Under the pieces are notes generated by a model. The model had not been told where the DNA came from and searched no databases. It was given only the letters and a program-made list of their open reading frames with translations. DNA of 29,429 nt from contig CALFJG010000006.1 of NCBI GenBank assembly GCA_937877625.1, forward strand, positions 1 to 29,429. The letters are read 5' to 3'. Below are positions 23,412 to 29,429 of this stretch, piece by piece; position 1 is the stretch's first letter; the number at the start of each line of letters is the position of its first letter. Source of the DNA: an uncultured Prevotellaceae bacterium (GTDB taxonomy: Bacteria; Bacteroidota; Bacteroidia; Bacteroidales; Bacteroidaceae). The position numbers were made by a program, and so were the translations under genes.

Positions 23412-23852
23412 ATGGACTTCGACGTTAGCCTTATCTTCGCTATTCTCAACGGCAAAGTATTTGCCGCCATCAACCGTAAGTTGCAGCGCAACTTCACGCG
23501 TAGCGGCTTGGGTATCACGCCCGAGCAATGGACGGTGTTGTTCTATCTGTCACAGCAGGATATGGTGTCGCAACGTGTCTTGTGTGACAAAGTGTTTAAG
23601 GACAAGCCCTCTATGACGCGCATTATTGATGCTATGGAGCGCAACAAGCTCGTGGAACGTCGCGACAACCCTAACGACCGTCGCAGCAACCTTATCTTCC
23701 TCACCCGCCACGGACGCGCCGTGAAGGAGCGAGCTGAAAAAATAGCACTTATCACACAGCGCGAGTCGCTACGCGGGCTGAGCCTTACCGACATAGACAT
23801 TGCACAAGATGTGCTGCGACGCGTGTTTGACAACACGGTAGAGGGGCTATAA
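23412..23852 (+). CDS. MarR-family transcriptional regulator
   Basis: A 146-residue winged-helix regulator. ITPEQWTVLFYLSQQD and VLCDKVFKDKPSMTRIIDAM form the helix-turn-helix, with MTRIIDAMERN as the recognition helix. The wing has ERRDNPNDRRSNLIFLT, the conserved D-R-R of MarR proteins. Flanking helices serve dimerisation. Such proteins usually repress genes and release DNA on binding small aromatics or on cysteine oxidation; the effector here is unknown. It is encoded 34 bases after lpdA and may control that operon. A strong terminator follows. Confidence 0.92.
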   Translation: MDFDVSLIFAILNGKVFAAINRKLQRNFTRSGLGITPEQWTVLFYLSQQDMVSQRVLCDKVFKDKPSMTRIIDAMERNKLVERRDNPNDRRSNLIFLTRHGRAVKERAEKIALITQRESLRGLSLTDIDIAQDVLRRVFDNTVEGL

Positions 23853-23869
23853 CGCCCTAACGCATACAA

Positions 23870-23924
23870 GAAACCACAAACCCTGTAATCCAAAGAAAGT
23901 GCGATTACAGGGTTTGTGGTTTTC
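23870..23924. terminator. Bidirectional terminator between marR-type gene and dnaA
   Basis: The arm beginning GAAACCACAAACCCTGTAA at 23870 and ending 23890 pairs perfectly over 21 bases with the arm at 23903-23923, around a 12-nt loop. It lies between converging genes, 17 bases after the marR-type stop and about 47 bases from the dnaA stop. Confidence 0.85.
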
Positions 23925-23970
23925 ATTAGCGCAAATTACTACCAACTCTTCTTGCAACAACGAAGGTAGG

Positions 23971-25308
23971 CTAACTATGTAGTTTGGCTTCTATCTCCTC
24001 CACACTCTTTCGCCAAGCAGCATCTTGTGTTAGTCGGTTCTCAGCCTGACGAAGGGCGTGAAGCACTGTGCTGTGGTCTCGTCCGCCGAGGGCTTCGCCG
24101 ATCTCCAAATATCGCAGGTTGAGGTGTTTCTTCAGCAGATACATTGCCATGTGACGTGCGGAAACGATAGGCTGCTTGCGGCTCTTGGAGGCCATATCGC
24201 GGCGCGAGACACCCTGATGCTTCGATACGGCAGCTATTACATCGGCTATCTCTATCTGCGACGGAGCGTGGACAGTCTTGGAAATAATAGATGCCGCCAA
24301 CTGGCAGTCTATCTCGCCGCCGAGTGTAATACTAAAAGCCATCAGGCTATTTACCACTCCCTCCAGCTCGCGCACACTGCCGGTGACGTTCTGAGCTATG
24401 AAGTCTAATACCTCGTCGTCGAGCGTAAGACCATCAACATACGTCTTTGCACGCAGGATGTCCTTACGAAGCTGCATATCGGGACGCTCTATCTCAGCGG
24501 TCATACCCCACTTAAAGCGTGTGAGCATACGTTCCTCAAGCCCCGAGAGTTGTGCAGGGGCACGGTCGCTGGTGATGATAATGTGACGCTGGTTTTGATG
24601 TAGGTGGTTGAAGATGTGGAAGAAAGCCTGTTGTGTCTTAGGGGTGACGAGTTCTTGAACATCATCGATTATCAGCACGTCAATGCTCTGATAAAAACCC
24701 ATAAAGTCGTTGAAACGCCCCGTGCGCACCGCCTCGGTGTATTGCGTCTGGAAGAGATGAACGGGTACAAAGAGTACGCGCTTGTCGGGGAAGTTTTCTG
24801 TCAAAGCCATACCGATTGCATTAGCTAAGTGGGTCTTGCCAATGCCCGACGGGCCGAAAAGAAAGAAAGGATTAAATGTCACCTGGTCGGGATTGCGTGC
24901 TATGGTACGTGCCACCGTAAGTGCCAATTTGTTGCTCTCACCCTCAAGAAAGTTAGTAAAGGTGTAGTTGCGATTGAGATTAGGATTGAATTTCGGTCGC
25001 GGTTTTTCCACGGGCTGCGAGAGGTCAAACAGGTTGCTCTTCGGTGCTGTGTCGGTTTCTTTAGGAATGCTATAGAGCAAACGAACGTGCGGACCAAAGG
25101 CATCAATCAGCGCGTGGCGCAGAGGCGTGATGCAGTGTTCCTCTATAAAGTCGTGTACATAGCGGTTGGGAGCGGCGACGGTGAGGTCGTTGCCTTTTAG
25201 CGACACGAAGCGCAACGGCGCTATCCACGTGTCGAATGTCTTGGTTGGCATACTACTGCGCAACGTGTCTAAACACACTTGCCACCTATCCGCTCCGTTT
25301 TGTTCCAT
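23971..25308 (-). CDS. dnaA: Chromosomal replication initiator protein DnaA
   Basis: A 445-residue replication initiator from ATG 25308. Domain I begins MEQNGADRWQVCLDTLRS and includes FDTWIAPLRF. Domain II is a short variable linker. Domain III is AAA+: YTFTNFLEGESNKLA, Walker A FGPSGIGKTHLANAIG, Walker B VLIIDDVQEL and RFKWGMTAEIERPD. Domain IV contains SRRDMASKSRKQPIVSARH and the DnaA signature GRDHSTVLHALRQAENRL for binding DnaA boxes. In-frame codons upstream to 25503 give a cysteine-rich non-family extension and cross the promoter, so 25308 is chosen. dnaN, recF and gyrB are not adjacent here. Only one degenerate DnaA-box-like 9-mer (25321-25329) was seen nearby, so an origin at this site is not supported. 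Confidence 0.96.
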   Translation of the reverse strand: MEQNGADRWQVCLDTLRSSMPTKTFDTWIAPLRFVSLKGNDLTVAAPNRYVHDFIEEHCITPLRHALIDAFGPHVRLLYSIPKETDTAPKSNLFDLSQPVEKPRPKFNPNLNRNYTFTNFLEGESNKLALTVARTIARNPDQVTFNPFFLFGPSGIGKTHLANAIGMALTENFPDKRVLFVPVHLFQTQYTEAVRTGRFNDFMGFYQSIDVLIIDDVQELVTPKTQQAFFHIFNHLHQNQRHIIITSDRAPAQLSGLEERMLTRFKWGMTAEIERPDMQLRKDILRAKTYVDGLTLDDEVLDFIAQNVTGSVRELEGVVNSLMAFSITLGGEIDCQLAASIISKTVHAPSQIEIADVIAAVSKHQGVSRRDMASKSRKQPIVSARHMAMYLLKKHLNLRYLEIGEALGGRDHSTVLHALRQAENRLTQDAAWRKSVEEIEAKLHS

Positions 25309-25370
25309 CAGTTGCTTTACCGTGTATAAATAAATAAGGAGTGTCTGCGCCACTTTTCCCTTAGCGCGTG

Positions 25371-25400
25371 CAAAGATAGTGCAAGGCCGTCGCAAACAAA
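25371..25400 (-). promoter_or_regulatory. Promoter for dnaA (TTTG-N18-TATCTTTG)
   Basis: On the minus strand, TTTG (25400-25397) precedes TATCTTTG (25378-25371) by 18 bases, one short of the usual spacing. The leader would be about 55 bases. Its position inside the longer open frame supports the 25308 start. Confidence 0.6.
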
Positions 25401-25555
25401 AACAAAACACACAGTTTTTGTTTGTGGCGGTCGAACAGAAACCTGCCATAGCGAAGCAATGCCGTGCAAGACGAGCGCAAAGAAAAAGTGGCGTAAAAAT
25501 CAAGACAATACATACAATTTACAGCTACGAACCGATACACACGCGCAACTTTTGC

Positions 25556-25563
25556 TAACTTTG
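25556..25563 (+). promoter_or_regulatory. -7 element (TAACTTTG) for map
   Basis: TAACTTTG matches TAnnTTTG and lies 50 bases before the map ATG. No TTG was found at 19-21 bases upstream. Together with the dnaA promoter it makes a divergent promoter region in the 305-bp gap 25309-25613, which holds no gene. Confidence 0.5.
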
Positions 25564-25613
25564 CACCACAAATCCAAAAACAAAGAAGCGTTATTGGAAC
25601 AAATGACATTCTA

Positions 25614-26474
25614 ATGGCAAAACACATCAAGCGAAACTGGTTTGTACCGAAGGATAGACCTATCACCGACTTCGACCGCCGCATTCTTTCCTATCAAAAC
25701 CGCGGCAAACTCGTACCCTCACCAAAACTCATCAAAACGCCGGAACAAATTGAAGGCATACGCCGCAGTGGTGTAATAAACACTGGCGTACTCGACCTCG
25801 TGGAGAGCGAGATACACCCCGGTATGTCCACCGCCGAAATCGACCGCTTAGTTTACGACTACACCGTAGGACACGGTGCTATTCCCGCCCCGCTCAACTA
25901 CGAAGGCTTCCCAAAGAGCGTATGCACAAGCGTCAACGAAGTGGTATGCCACGGAATACCCTCGGAGGACGAGATTTTGGAAGAGGGCGACATCATCAAT
26001 GTGGACGTATCCACTATACTCAACGGCTATTTCAGTGATGCCTCGCGTATGTTTATCATCGGCGGACACACAACACCCGAAAAGGAACGCCTCGTGCGTG
26101 TGGCACGCGAGTGTTTAGACATCGGGATGAAAGCCGCTAAGCCCTGGGGATTTATCGGCGACATCGGCAAAGCCATCGCACGCCATGCACACCGCAATGG
26201 CTATGGCGTGGTACGCGACTTGGCAGGACACGGTGTGGGAAACGAGTTTCACGAAGACCCAGAGGTGGATCACTACAACACTCACAAAGATGGTATGCTT
26301 ATCGTGCCAGGAATGGTGTTTACTATTGAACCGATGATTAATATGGGTACGTGGCAAGTATTTATAGACGAAGAAGACGGCTGGACGGTAGTTACCGAGG
26401 ACGAACTCCCCAGCGCACAGTGGGAACACACGTTCTTAGTAACCAACGACGGGTTGGAAATACTCACACATTAA
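25614..26474 (+). CDS. map: Methionine aminopeptidase, type I
   Basis: A 286-residue metalloprotease that removes the initiator Met from nascent proteins. The five metal ligands are visible: Asp131 (NVDVS), Asp142 (YFSDAS), His206 (LAGHGVG), Glu239 (FTIEPM) and Glu271 (WEHTF). His113 in VVCHGIPSE is the substrate-contacting residue. About 40 extra residues (KHIKRNWFVPKDRPITDFDR and beyond) precede the catalytic core compared with the E. coli enzyme; I recall this extension in other Bacteroidales. The ATG at 25614 follows a -7 element by 50 bases. A 208-bp gap containing an antisense micro-ORF separates it from tsaD. Confidence 0.95.
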   Translation: MAKHIKRNWFVPKDRPITDFDRRILSYQNRGKLVPSPKLIKTPEQIEGIRRSGVINTGVLDLVESEIHPGMSTAEIDRLVYDYTVGHGAIPAPLNYEGFPKSVCTSVNEVVCHGIPSEDEILEEGDIINVDVSTILNGYFSDASRMFIIGGHTTPEKERLVRVARECLDIGMKAAKPWGFIGDIGKAIARHAHRNGYGVVRDLAGHGVGNEFHEDPEVDHYNTHKDGMLIVPGMVFTIEPMINMGTWQVFIDEEDGWTVVTEDELPSAQWEHTFLVTNDGLEILTH

Positions 26475-26545
26475 GGGAGGGGCTATAAAATGGGCTGAAA
26501 AAATGTTGTGCTATATCGCAACAGGTGAAGTCATCGGCTCGCTGC

Positions 26546-26626
26546 TTAATAGACACCCTTGCGGAAGAGATAGAAACAAATGATTGCCAAGAGACCGATA
26601 AAAGCAGACAGCCATAGAAAGAGCAT
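26546..26626 (-). CDS. Candidate 26-residue single-pass membrane micropeptide
   Basis: On the minus strand, ATG 26626 opens 26 codons ending at TAA 26546. The peptide starts MLFLWLSAFIGLLA, continues with a hydrophobic run and ends in positively charged FRKGVY. That is one predicted membrane helix with a basic C-terminal edge, typical of small membrane proteins. A TATCTGTG element (one base off TAnnTTTG) lies 7 bases upstream at 26641-26634, with TTTG 22 bases beyond it. It is antisense to the tsaD leader. I recognise no family. Short hydrophobic frames arise by chance, so this is a hypothesis only. Confidence 0.3.
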   Translation of the reverse strand: MLFLWLSAFIGLLAIICFYLFRKGVY

Positions 26627-26682
26627 AAGTCCACACAGATAAAACCACTTAAAGCGTCCTTTTCAAACAATCATTCCTCATC

Positions 26683-27699
26683 GTGCTAACTATCCTCGGC
26701 ATAGAATCCAGTTGCGACGACACGAGTGCCGCCGTGGTACGTGATGGTGTGTTGCTAAGCAATGTCACCGCGTCGCAGGCCGTACACGAGCAATACGGCG
26801 GCGTGGTACCCGAACTCGCCTCACGAGCCCATCAACAAAACATCGTGCCTGTGGTACAAAGCGCACTCAAACAAGCCGGCGTGGCAAAAGAGGAAATTAG
26901 TGCTGTCGCCGTGACGCTCGGCCCGGGGCTGATGGGTTCGTTGCTCGTAGGGGTGTCGTTCGCCAAAGGACTCGCCCTGTCGCTCGGCATTCCACTCATT
27001 GAGGTGAACCACCTACAAGGACACGTACTCGCACATTTCGTGCGTACCGCCGATGATGAGCGTCCGCTGCCGCCCTACCCTTTCCTCTGCTTGCTCGTTA
27101 GTGGAGGCAACTCACAGATTATACGCGTAGAGGCCTCAGAGAAGATGCACATTCTCGGACAGACCATCGACGATGCCGCCGGCGAAGCCCTTGACAAAAG
27201 CGCGAAGATAATGGGCCTCGGCTATCCCGGAGGACCCATTATTGACCGTCTGGCACGACAAGGCAACTCCCGCGCATACGAGTTTGCTAAACCCGCTATA
27301 CAAGGCTTAAATTATAGTTTCAGCGGCTTCAAAACGAGTTTCCTCTATTTCTTACGCGACAGGCTAAAACAAGAGCCCGACTTCATACAGGCACACCTCA
27401 ATGACCTCGCCGCCAGTGTAGAACACACCGTAGTAGATATCCTGATGCAAAAGCTCGACCGCGCAGTACGAGAAACTCATATCAACCACGTTGCGCTCAG
27501 CGGAGGGGTATCGGCCAATACCGCATTGCGACAAGCATTCCTCAAACGGCGCGATGAAAAAGGCTGGAACGTATATATCCCGCCCTTCGCCTACACCACC
27601 GACAACGCCGCTATGATAGCACAGGCAGGCTACTATAAAGCACAAGCCCGCGACTTCTGCCCGCTGAGCAAACCGGCGTTCGCACGGACGCACATCTAA
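26683..27699 (+). CDS. tsaD: tRNA N6-adenosine threonylcarbamoyltransferase TsaD
   Basis: A 338-residue enzyme that, with TsaB and TsaE, transfers threonylcarbamoyl to A37 of ANN-decoding tRNAs (t6A). The start is GTG at 26683, giving the universal family opening LGIESSCDDTSAAVV; no ATG fits. Landmarks are GGVVPELASRAHQQNI, AVTLGPGLMGSLLVG and the metal-binding EVNHLQGHVLAHF with its two histidines. LVSGGNSQII, GQTIDDAAGEALDKSAKIMG and VALSGGVSANTALR follow, then TTDNAAMIAQAGYY near the C-terminus. The CinA-type gene follows after 58 bases. No TAnnTTTG element was found upstream. Confidence 0.96.
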   Translation: MLTILGIESSCDDTSAAVVRDGVLLSNVTASQAVHEQYGGVVPELASRAHQQNIVPVVQSALKQAGVAKEEISAVAVTLGPGLMGSLLVGVSFAKGLALSLGIPLIEVNHLQGHVLAHFVRTADDERPLPPYPFLCLLVSGGNSQIIRVEASEKMHILGQTIDDAAGEALDKSAKIMGLGYPGGPIIDRLARQGNSRAYEFAKPAIQGLNYSFSGFKTSFLYFLRDRLKQEPDFIQAHLNDLAASVEHTVVDILMQKLDRAVRETHINHVALSGGVSANTALRQAFLKRRDEKGWNVYIPPFAYTTDNAAMIAQAGYYKAQARDFCPLSKPAFARTHI

Positions 27700-27757
27700 A
27701 CAGCACACCCACGAATAAAGCTCATTCACTGTATATAAATCAAAACTCTAAAAACCT

Positions 27758-28276
27758 ATGGACTTCGACCTCAAACTTATCAGCAAAGAAATCAACGAGC
27801 GTATGTGGACAGCCCACAAAACACTCTCCACCGCAGAGAGTTGCACCGCCGGACGCCTGAGTAGCCTTATCACCGCTATCCCCGGTAGCAGCAACTACTT
27901 CAGAGGCGGCCTCGTATGCTACCAAAACGATATCAAACAAGAAATGCTCGGCGTCGGTGTCGACACCATTGCCGAACACAGCGTGGTGAGCGAAGCAGTG
28001 GCACGCGAAATGGTGATTGGCGCAAACAAACTCTTTAAGAGCGACTATGCCGTGGCAATAACAGGTTATGCCGGCCCCGGCGGCAGTGATGCCGTGAACA
28101 GCAGCGTTATCATCGGCAACATCTGGATAGCAGTGGGCAACGCCGAACATCTTGAAACACGCCTCATCTCCGAAGACAACGGACGCGAGAAAAACCTCGC
28201 CAATGCCACGGCGGTGGCCATACGTATGCTGCGCGACTACATCGCCGAAACATGCACCGCTAAAGCCGAGGCGTAA
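27758..28276 (+). CDS. CinA C-terminal family protein, probable nicotinamide-nucleotide amidohydrolase (PncC type)
   Basis: A 172-residue stand-alone CinA C-terminal domain. Landmarks: STAESCTAGRLSSLITAIPG (the conserved AESCTGG-like motif, here AESCTAG), SSNYFRGGLVCYQNDIK, VVSEAVAREMVIGA and AVAITGYAGPGG. Members such as PncC deamidate NMN to nicotinate mononucleotide in the NAD salvage cycle. AESCTAG in place of the usual AESCTGG changes one glycine of the motif but keeps the Ser/Cys pair. The N-terminal MoCF-like domain of full CinA is absent. It follows tsaD by 58 bases and ends before a hairpin terminator. Confidence 0.87.
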   Translation: MDFDLKLISKEINERMWTAHKTLSTAESCTAGRLSSLITAIPGSSNYFRGGLVCYQNDIKQEMLGVGVDTIAEHSVVSEAVAREMVIGANKLFKSDYAVAITGYAGPGGSDAVNSSVIIGNIWIAVGNAEHLETRLISEDNGREKNLANATAVAIRMLRDYIAETCTAKAEA

Positions 28277-28306
28277 AACAATCTTATCTTCTTACAAAAC
28301 ACAATA

Positions 28307-28333
28307 AAATGCGCCCCTCAAGGCGCATTTTTC
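28307..28333 (+). terminator. Rho-independent terminator after the CinA-type gene
   Basis: AAAATGCGCC (28307-28316) pairs with GGCGCATTTT (28322-28331) around a 5-base loop and runs into a T-tract, 30 bases after the stop. Confidence 0.8.
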
Positions 28334-28386
28334 GTAAAAAACTCATACATAAGACAGCGAAAAGACTAAAAAAGCAAGCGGAATAC

Positions 28387-28416
28387 TTGCAAAGAACAAA
28401 AAAACGCGTATTTTTG
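28387..28416 (+). promoter_or_regulatory. Promoter for rpmB-rpmG-DUF4295 (TTG-N19-TATTTTTG)
   Basis: TTG at 28387-28389, 19 bases and TATTTTTG at 28409-28416 fit the Bacteroidota consensus. The ATG is 127 bases further, so the mRNA has a long leader of roughly 120 bases including a C6 run near 28431. Confidence 0.75.
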
Positions 28417-28543
28417 CGCGTTGAAAAACGACCCCCCAAGTCTTTTCTCACACTCTTCTCCATCCGGCCACGGCATCACAACCCGACAACAGCGATAGCC
28501 CGGCCAAACACTACGCTGAAACAATAAAAGAACAACAGCAACA

Positions 28544-28801
28544 ATGTCTAAGATTTGTCAAATCACGGGCAAGAAAGCCCAAAACGGTAACAACGTTTCA
28601 CACTCCCGCCGCCACACCAAGCGCCGCTTTGAGGTGAACTTGTTCAAGAAGAAGTTTTACTATGTAGAGGAAGACTGCTGGATCAGCCTCCGAGTTAGTG
28701 CCGCAGGATTGCGCCTCATCAACAAAATCGGCCTCGATGCCGCACTCAAAAATGCAGTGGCAAAAGGCTATTGCAAAGAAGTTAGAATACTTAACAGCTA
28801 A
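28544..28801 (+). CDS. rpmB: 50S ribosomal protein L28
   Basis: An 85-residue ribosomal protein starting MSKICQITGKKAQNGNNVSH. RRHTKRRFEVNLFKKKFYY and WISLRVSAAGLRLINKIGLD follow, all standard L28 features. It has one N-terminal Cys rather than paired CxxC motifs, so it is the zinc-free form. First gene of a tight three-gene operon; rpmG begins 8 bases after its stop. The long leader might carry autoregulation, but I recognise no known ribosomal leader motif. Confidence 0.97.
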   Translation: MSKICQITGKKAQNGNNVSHSRRHTKRRFEVNLFKKKFYYVEEDCWISLRVSAAGLRLINKIGLDAALKNAVAKGYCKEVRILNS

Positions 28802-28809
28802 ACAAAGCT

Positions 28810-28998
28810 ATGGCAAAGAAAGTAAAAGGCAACAGAGTGCAGGTAATCCTTGAATGCACCGAGATGAAGAATAGCGGCCTGCCCGGCACATCGCGCTATA
28901 TCACCACCAAAAACCGCAAGAACCACCCCGAGCGGCTTGAACTCAAAAAGTATAACCCCATCCTGCGCCGTATGACGGTACACAAGGAAATCAAATAA
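28810..28998 (+). CDS. rpmG: 50S ribosomal protein L33
   Basis: A 62-residue ribosomal protein: MAKKVKGNRVQVILECTEMK, then SGLPGTSRYITTKNRKNHPE and LELKKYNPILRRMTVHKE. Only one cysteine is present, so it is the zinc-independent (C-) type. The length is normal for Bacteroidota L33. It sits between rpmB and the DUF4295 gene, with gaps of 8 and 15 bases. Confidence 0.97.
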   Translation: MAKKVKGNRVQVILECTEMKNSGLPGTSRYITTKNRKNHPERLELKKYNPILRRMTVHKEIK

Positions 28999-29013
28999 AC
29001 ACCCTACCGAACC

Positions 29014-29169
29014 ATGGCAAAGAAAACCGTAGCATCGCTCCAGACCGGAAAGACAGAAGGACGCTCCTACTCCAAGGTTATCAAAATGGTAAAGAGCCCA
29101 AAAACCGGAGCATACACCTTCCAAGAAGAAATGGTGCCTAACGAAGCAGTAAAAGACTTCTTCAAATAA
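29014..29169 (+). CDS. DUF4295 family small basic protein
   Basis: A 51-residue lysine-rich protein starting at ATG 29014: MAKKTVASLQTGKTEGRSYS, then KVIKMVKSPKTGAYTF and MVPNEAVKDFFK. This matches DUF4295, a Bacteroidota-specific family encoded directly after rpmB and rpmG. Its small size, basic charge and fixed place in the operon suggest a ribosome-associated protein. It starts 15 bases after the rpmG stop and ends before a terminator. Confidence 0.9.
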   Translation: MAKKTVASLQTGKTEGRSYSKVIKMVKSPKTGAYTFQEEMVPNEAVKDFFK

Positions 29170-29218
29170 AAAAAAACGTAGCCAAAACAACAATCAGGCA
29201 ACGAACATACTCCACACA

Positions 29219-29267
29219 CAAAAAGCGGTAGGACGAAAAGCAAACAGCAACGTCTCTACCGCTTTTG
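29219..29267 (+). terminator. Terminator of the rpmB operon
   Basis: CAAAAAGCGGTAG (29219-29231) pairs with CTACCGCTTTTG (29256-29267) around a 24-base loop, and the 3' side is T-rich. It lies 49 bases after the DUF4295 stop. Confidence 0.7.
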
Positions 29268-29305
29268 TATAATGATGAATCCAAGTTTCGTCAGAAGAGA
29301 AAAGA

Positions 29306-29363
29306 CGTTATAACGTTATTCCGTTATCCCGTAATAACGTTATAACGGGATAACGAAATAACG
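29306..29363. repeat. CGTTAT-rich nested palindrome
   Basis: Arms 29314-29331 (CGTTATTCCGTTATCCCG) and 29346-29363 (CGGGATAACGAAATAACG) match at 17 of 18 positions. The 14-base centre contains the palindrome ATAACGTTAT, and the left flank contains CGTTATAACG. GTTAT or ATAAC recurs at nearly every 8-10 bases. No coding frame is credible here. Confidence 0.75.
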
Positions 29364-29429
29364 AATTCCTGGCATCGTTCTTTCTTTCGCTTTCCTTTTT
29401 AGAAACAGAAATTTATGGAAACCGCAGGA

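Noticed and set aside
25309..25613. Possible origin of replication next to dnaA
   Set aside because: Only one degenerate DnaA-box-like 9-mer (25321-25329) was seen, with no AT-rich unwinding element or box cluster. The gap is explained by two divergent promoters.
26464..26670. 68-codon minus-strand frame overlapping the map stop
   Set aside because: It overlaps the real map gene end, has mixed composition and no recognisable family. The shorter hydrophobic frame at 26546-26626 is the better candidate.
28309..28527. 72-codon plus-strand frame upstream of rpmB
   Set aside because: It begins inside the CinA-type terminator and runs across the rpmB promoter; the basic, proline-rich peptide looks like noise.
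29415..29429. ATG starting a possible next gene at the right edge
   Set aside because: Only five codons (METAG) are visible, with no promoter motif or family evidence, so it cannot be supported.

Overview
The window is a chromosomal stretch of a Bacteroidota genome, most likely order Bacteroidales and perhaps a Prevotellaceae member (family level is inference). The clues are repeated TAnnTTTG -7 promoter elements, some with a TTG or TTTG about 19-20 nt upstream; little sign of Shine-Dalgarno sequences; lineage-typical small families (DUF4295 after rpmB-rpmG, a DUF4488-like secreted protein); and the sigma-54 activator - LptE - TPR protein - SecG gene order. Almost all of it looks like core housekeeping DNA. 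I see no insertion sequence, prophage, CRISPR array or obvious genomic island.

Layout. 1-4.1 kb, minus strand: the first 37 codons of a Ser/Thr protein kinase cut by the window edge, an FMN flavoprotein with an iron-sulfur-type cysteine motif, a KefB-like cation:proton antiporter, and a small secreted DUF4488-like protein. 4.2-9.8 kb, plus strand: a sigma-54 activator overlapping lptE, a TPR protein, secG with a terminator, then UDP-sugar dehydrogenase and a PstS-like lipoprotein, closed by a strong bidirectional terminator. 10-13.4 kb: exported nitroreductase and tRNA-Glu(CTC) on minus, and a TonB-dependent receptor on plus, with well-formed divergent promoters between them. 13.7-16.6 kb: the two-subunit glycine decarboxylase P-protein (gcvPA-gcvPB). 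16.56-17.07 kb: a gene-free convergent junction filled with two unrelated palindromic arrays. 17.1-21.8 kb, minus: a Dna2-like nuclease-helicase preceded by an MltF-like lytic transglycosylase. 22.0-23.9 kb, plus: dihydrolipoyl dehydrogenase and a MarR regulator. 24-25.3 kb, minus: dnaA. 25.6-29.2 kb, plus: map, tsaD, a CinA/PncC-type amidohydrolase, rpmB, rpmG and the DUF4295 gene.

How the genes fit together. Several serve the envelope: LptE (LPS export), SecG (translocon), UDP-sugar dehydrogenase (surface polysaccharide precursor), MltF (peptidoglycan), the TonB receptor and the antiporter. The gcvP subunits and lpdA both belong to glycine cleavage, although gcvT and gcvH are not here and lpdA may serve other 2-oxoacid complexes. 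The right end is translation and replication core (DnaA, MetAP, TsaD for t6A, L28, L33).

The least explained material lies between genes: a three-copy interspersed repeat with fixed ends and a variable 13-nt middle; a 21-bp-period palindromic array inside a 29-bp perfect inverted repeat; nested GC-rich hairpins; a CGTTAT-rich palindrome near the right end; and a 26-codon hydrophobic micro-ORF upstream of tsaD with a possible decayed relative 9.5 kb away. These are the best candidates for something undescribed. I did not find a convincing novel multi-gene system.
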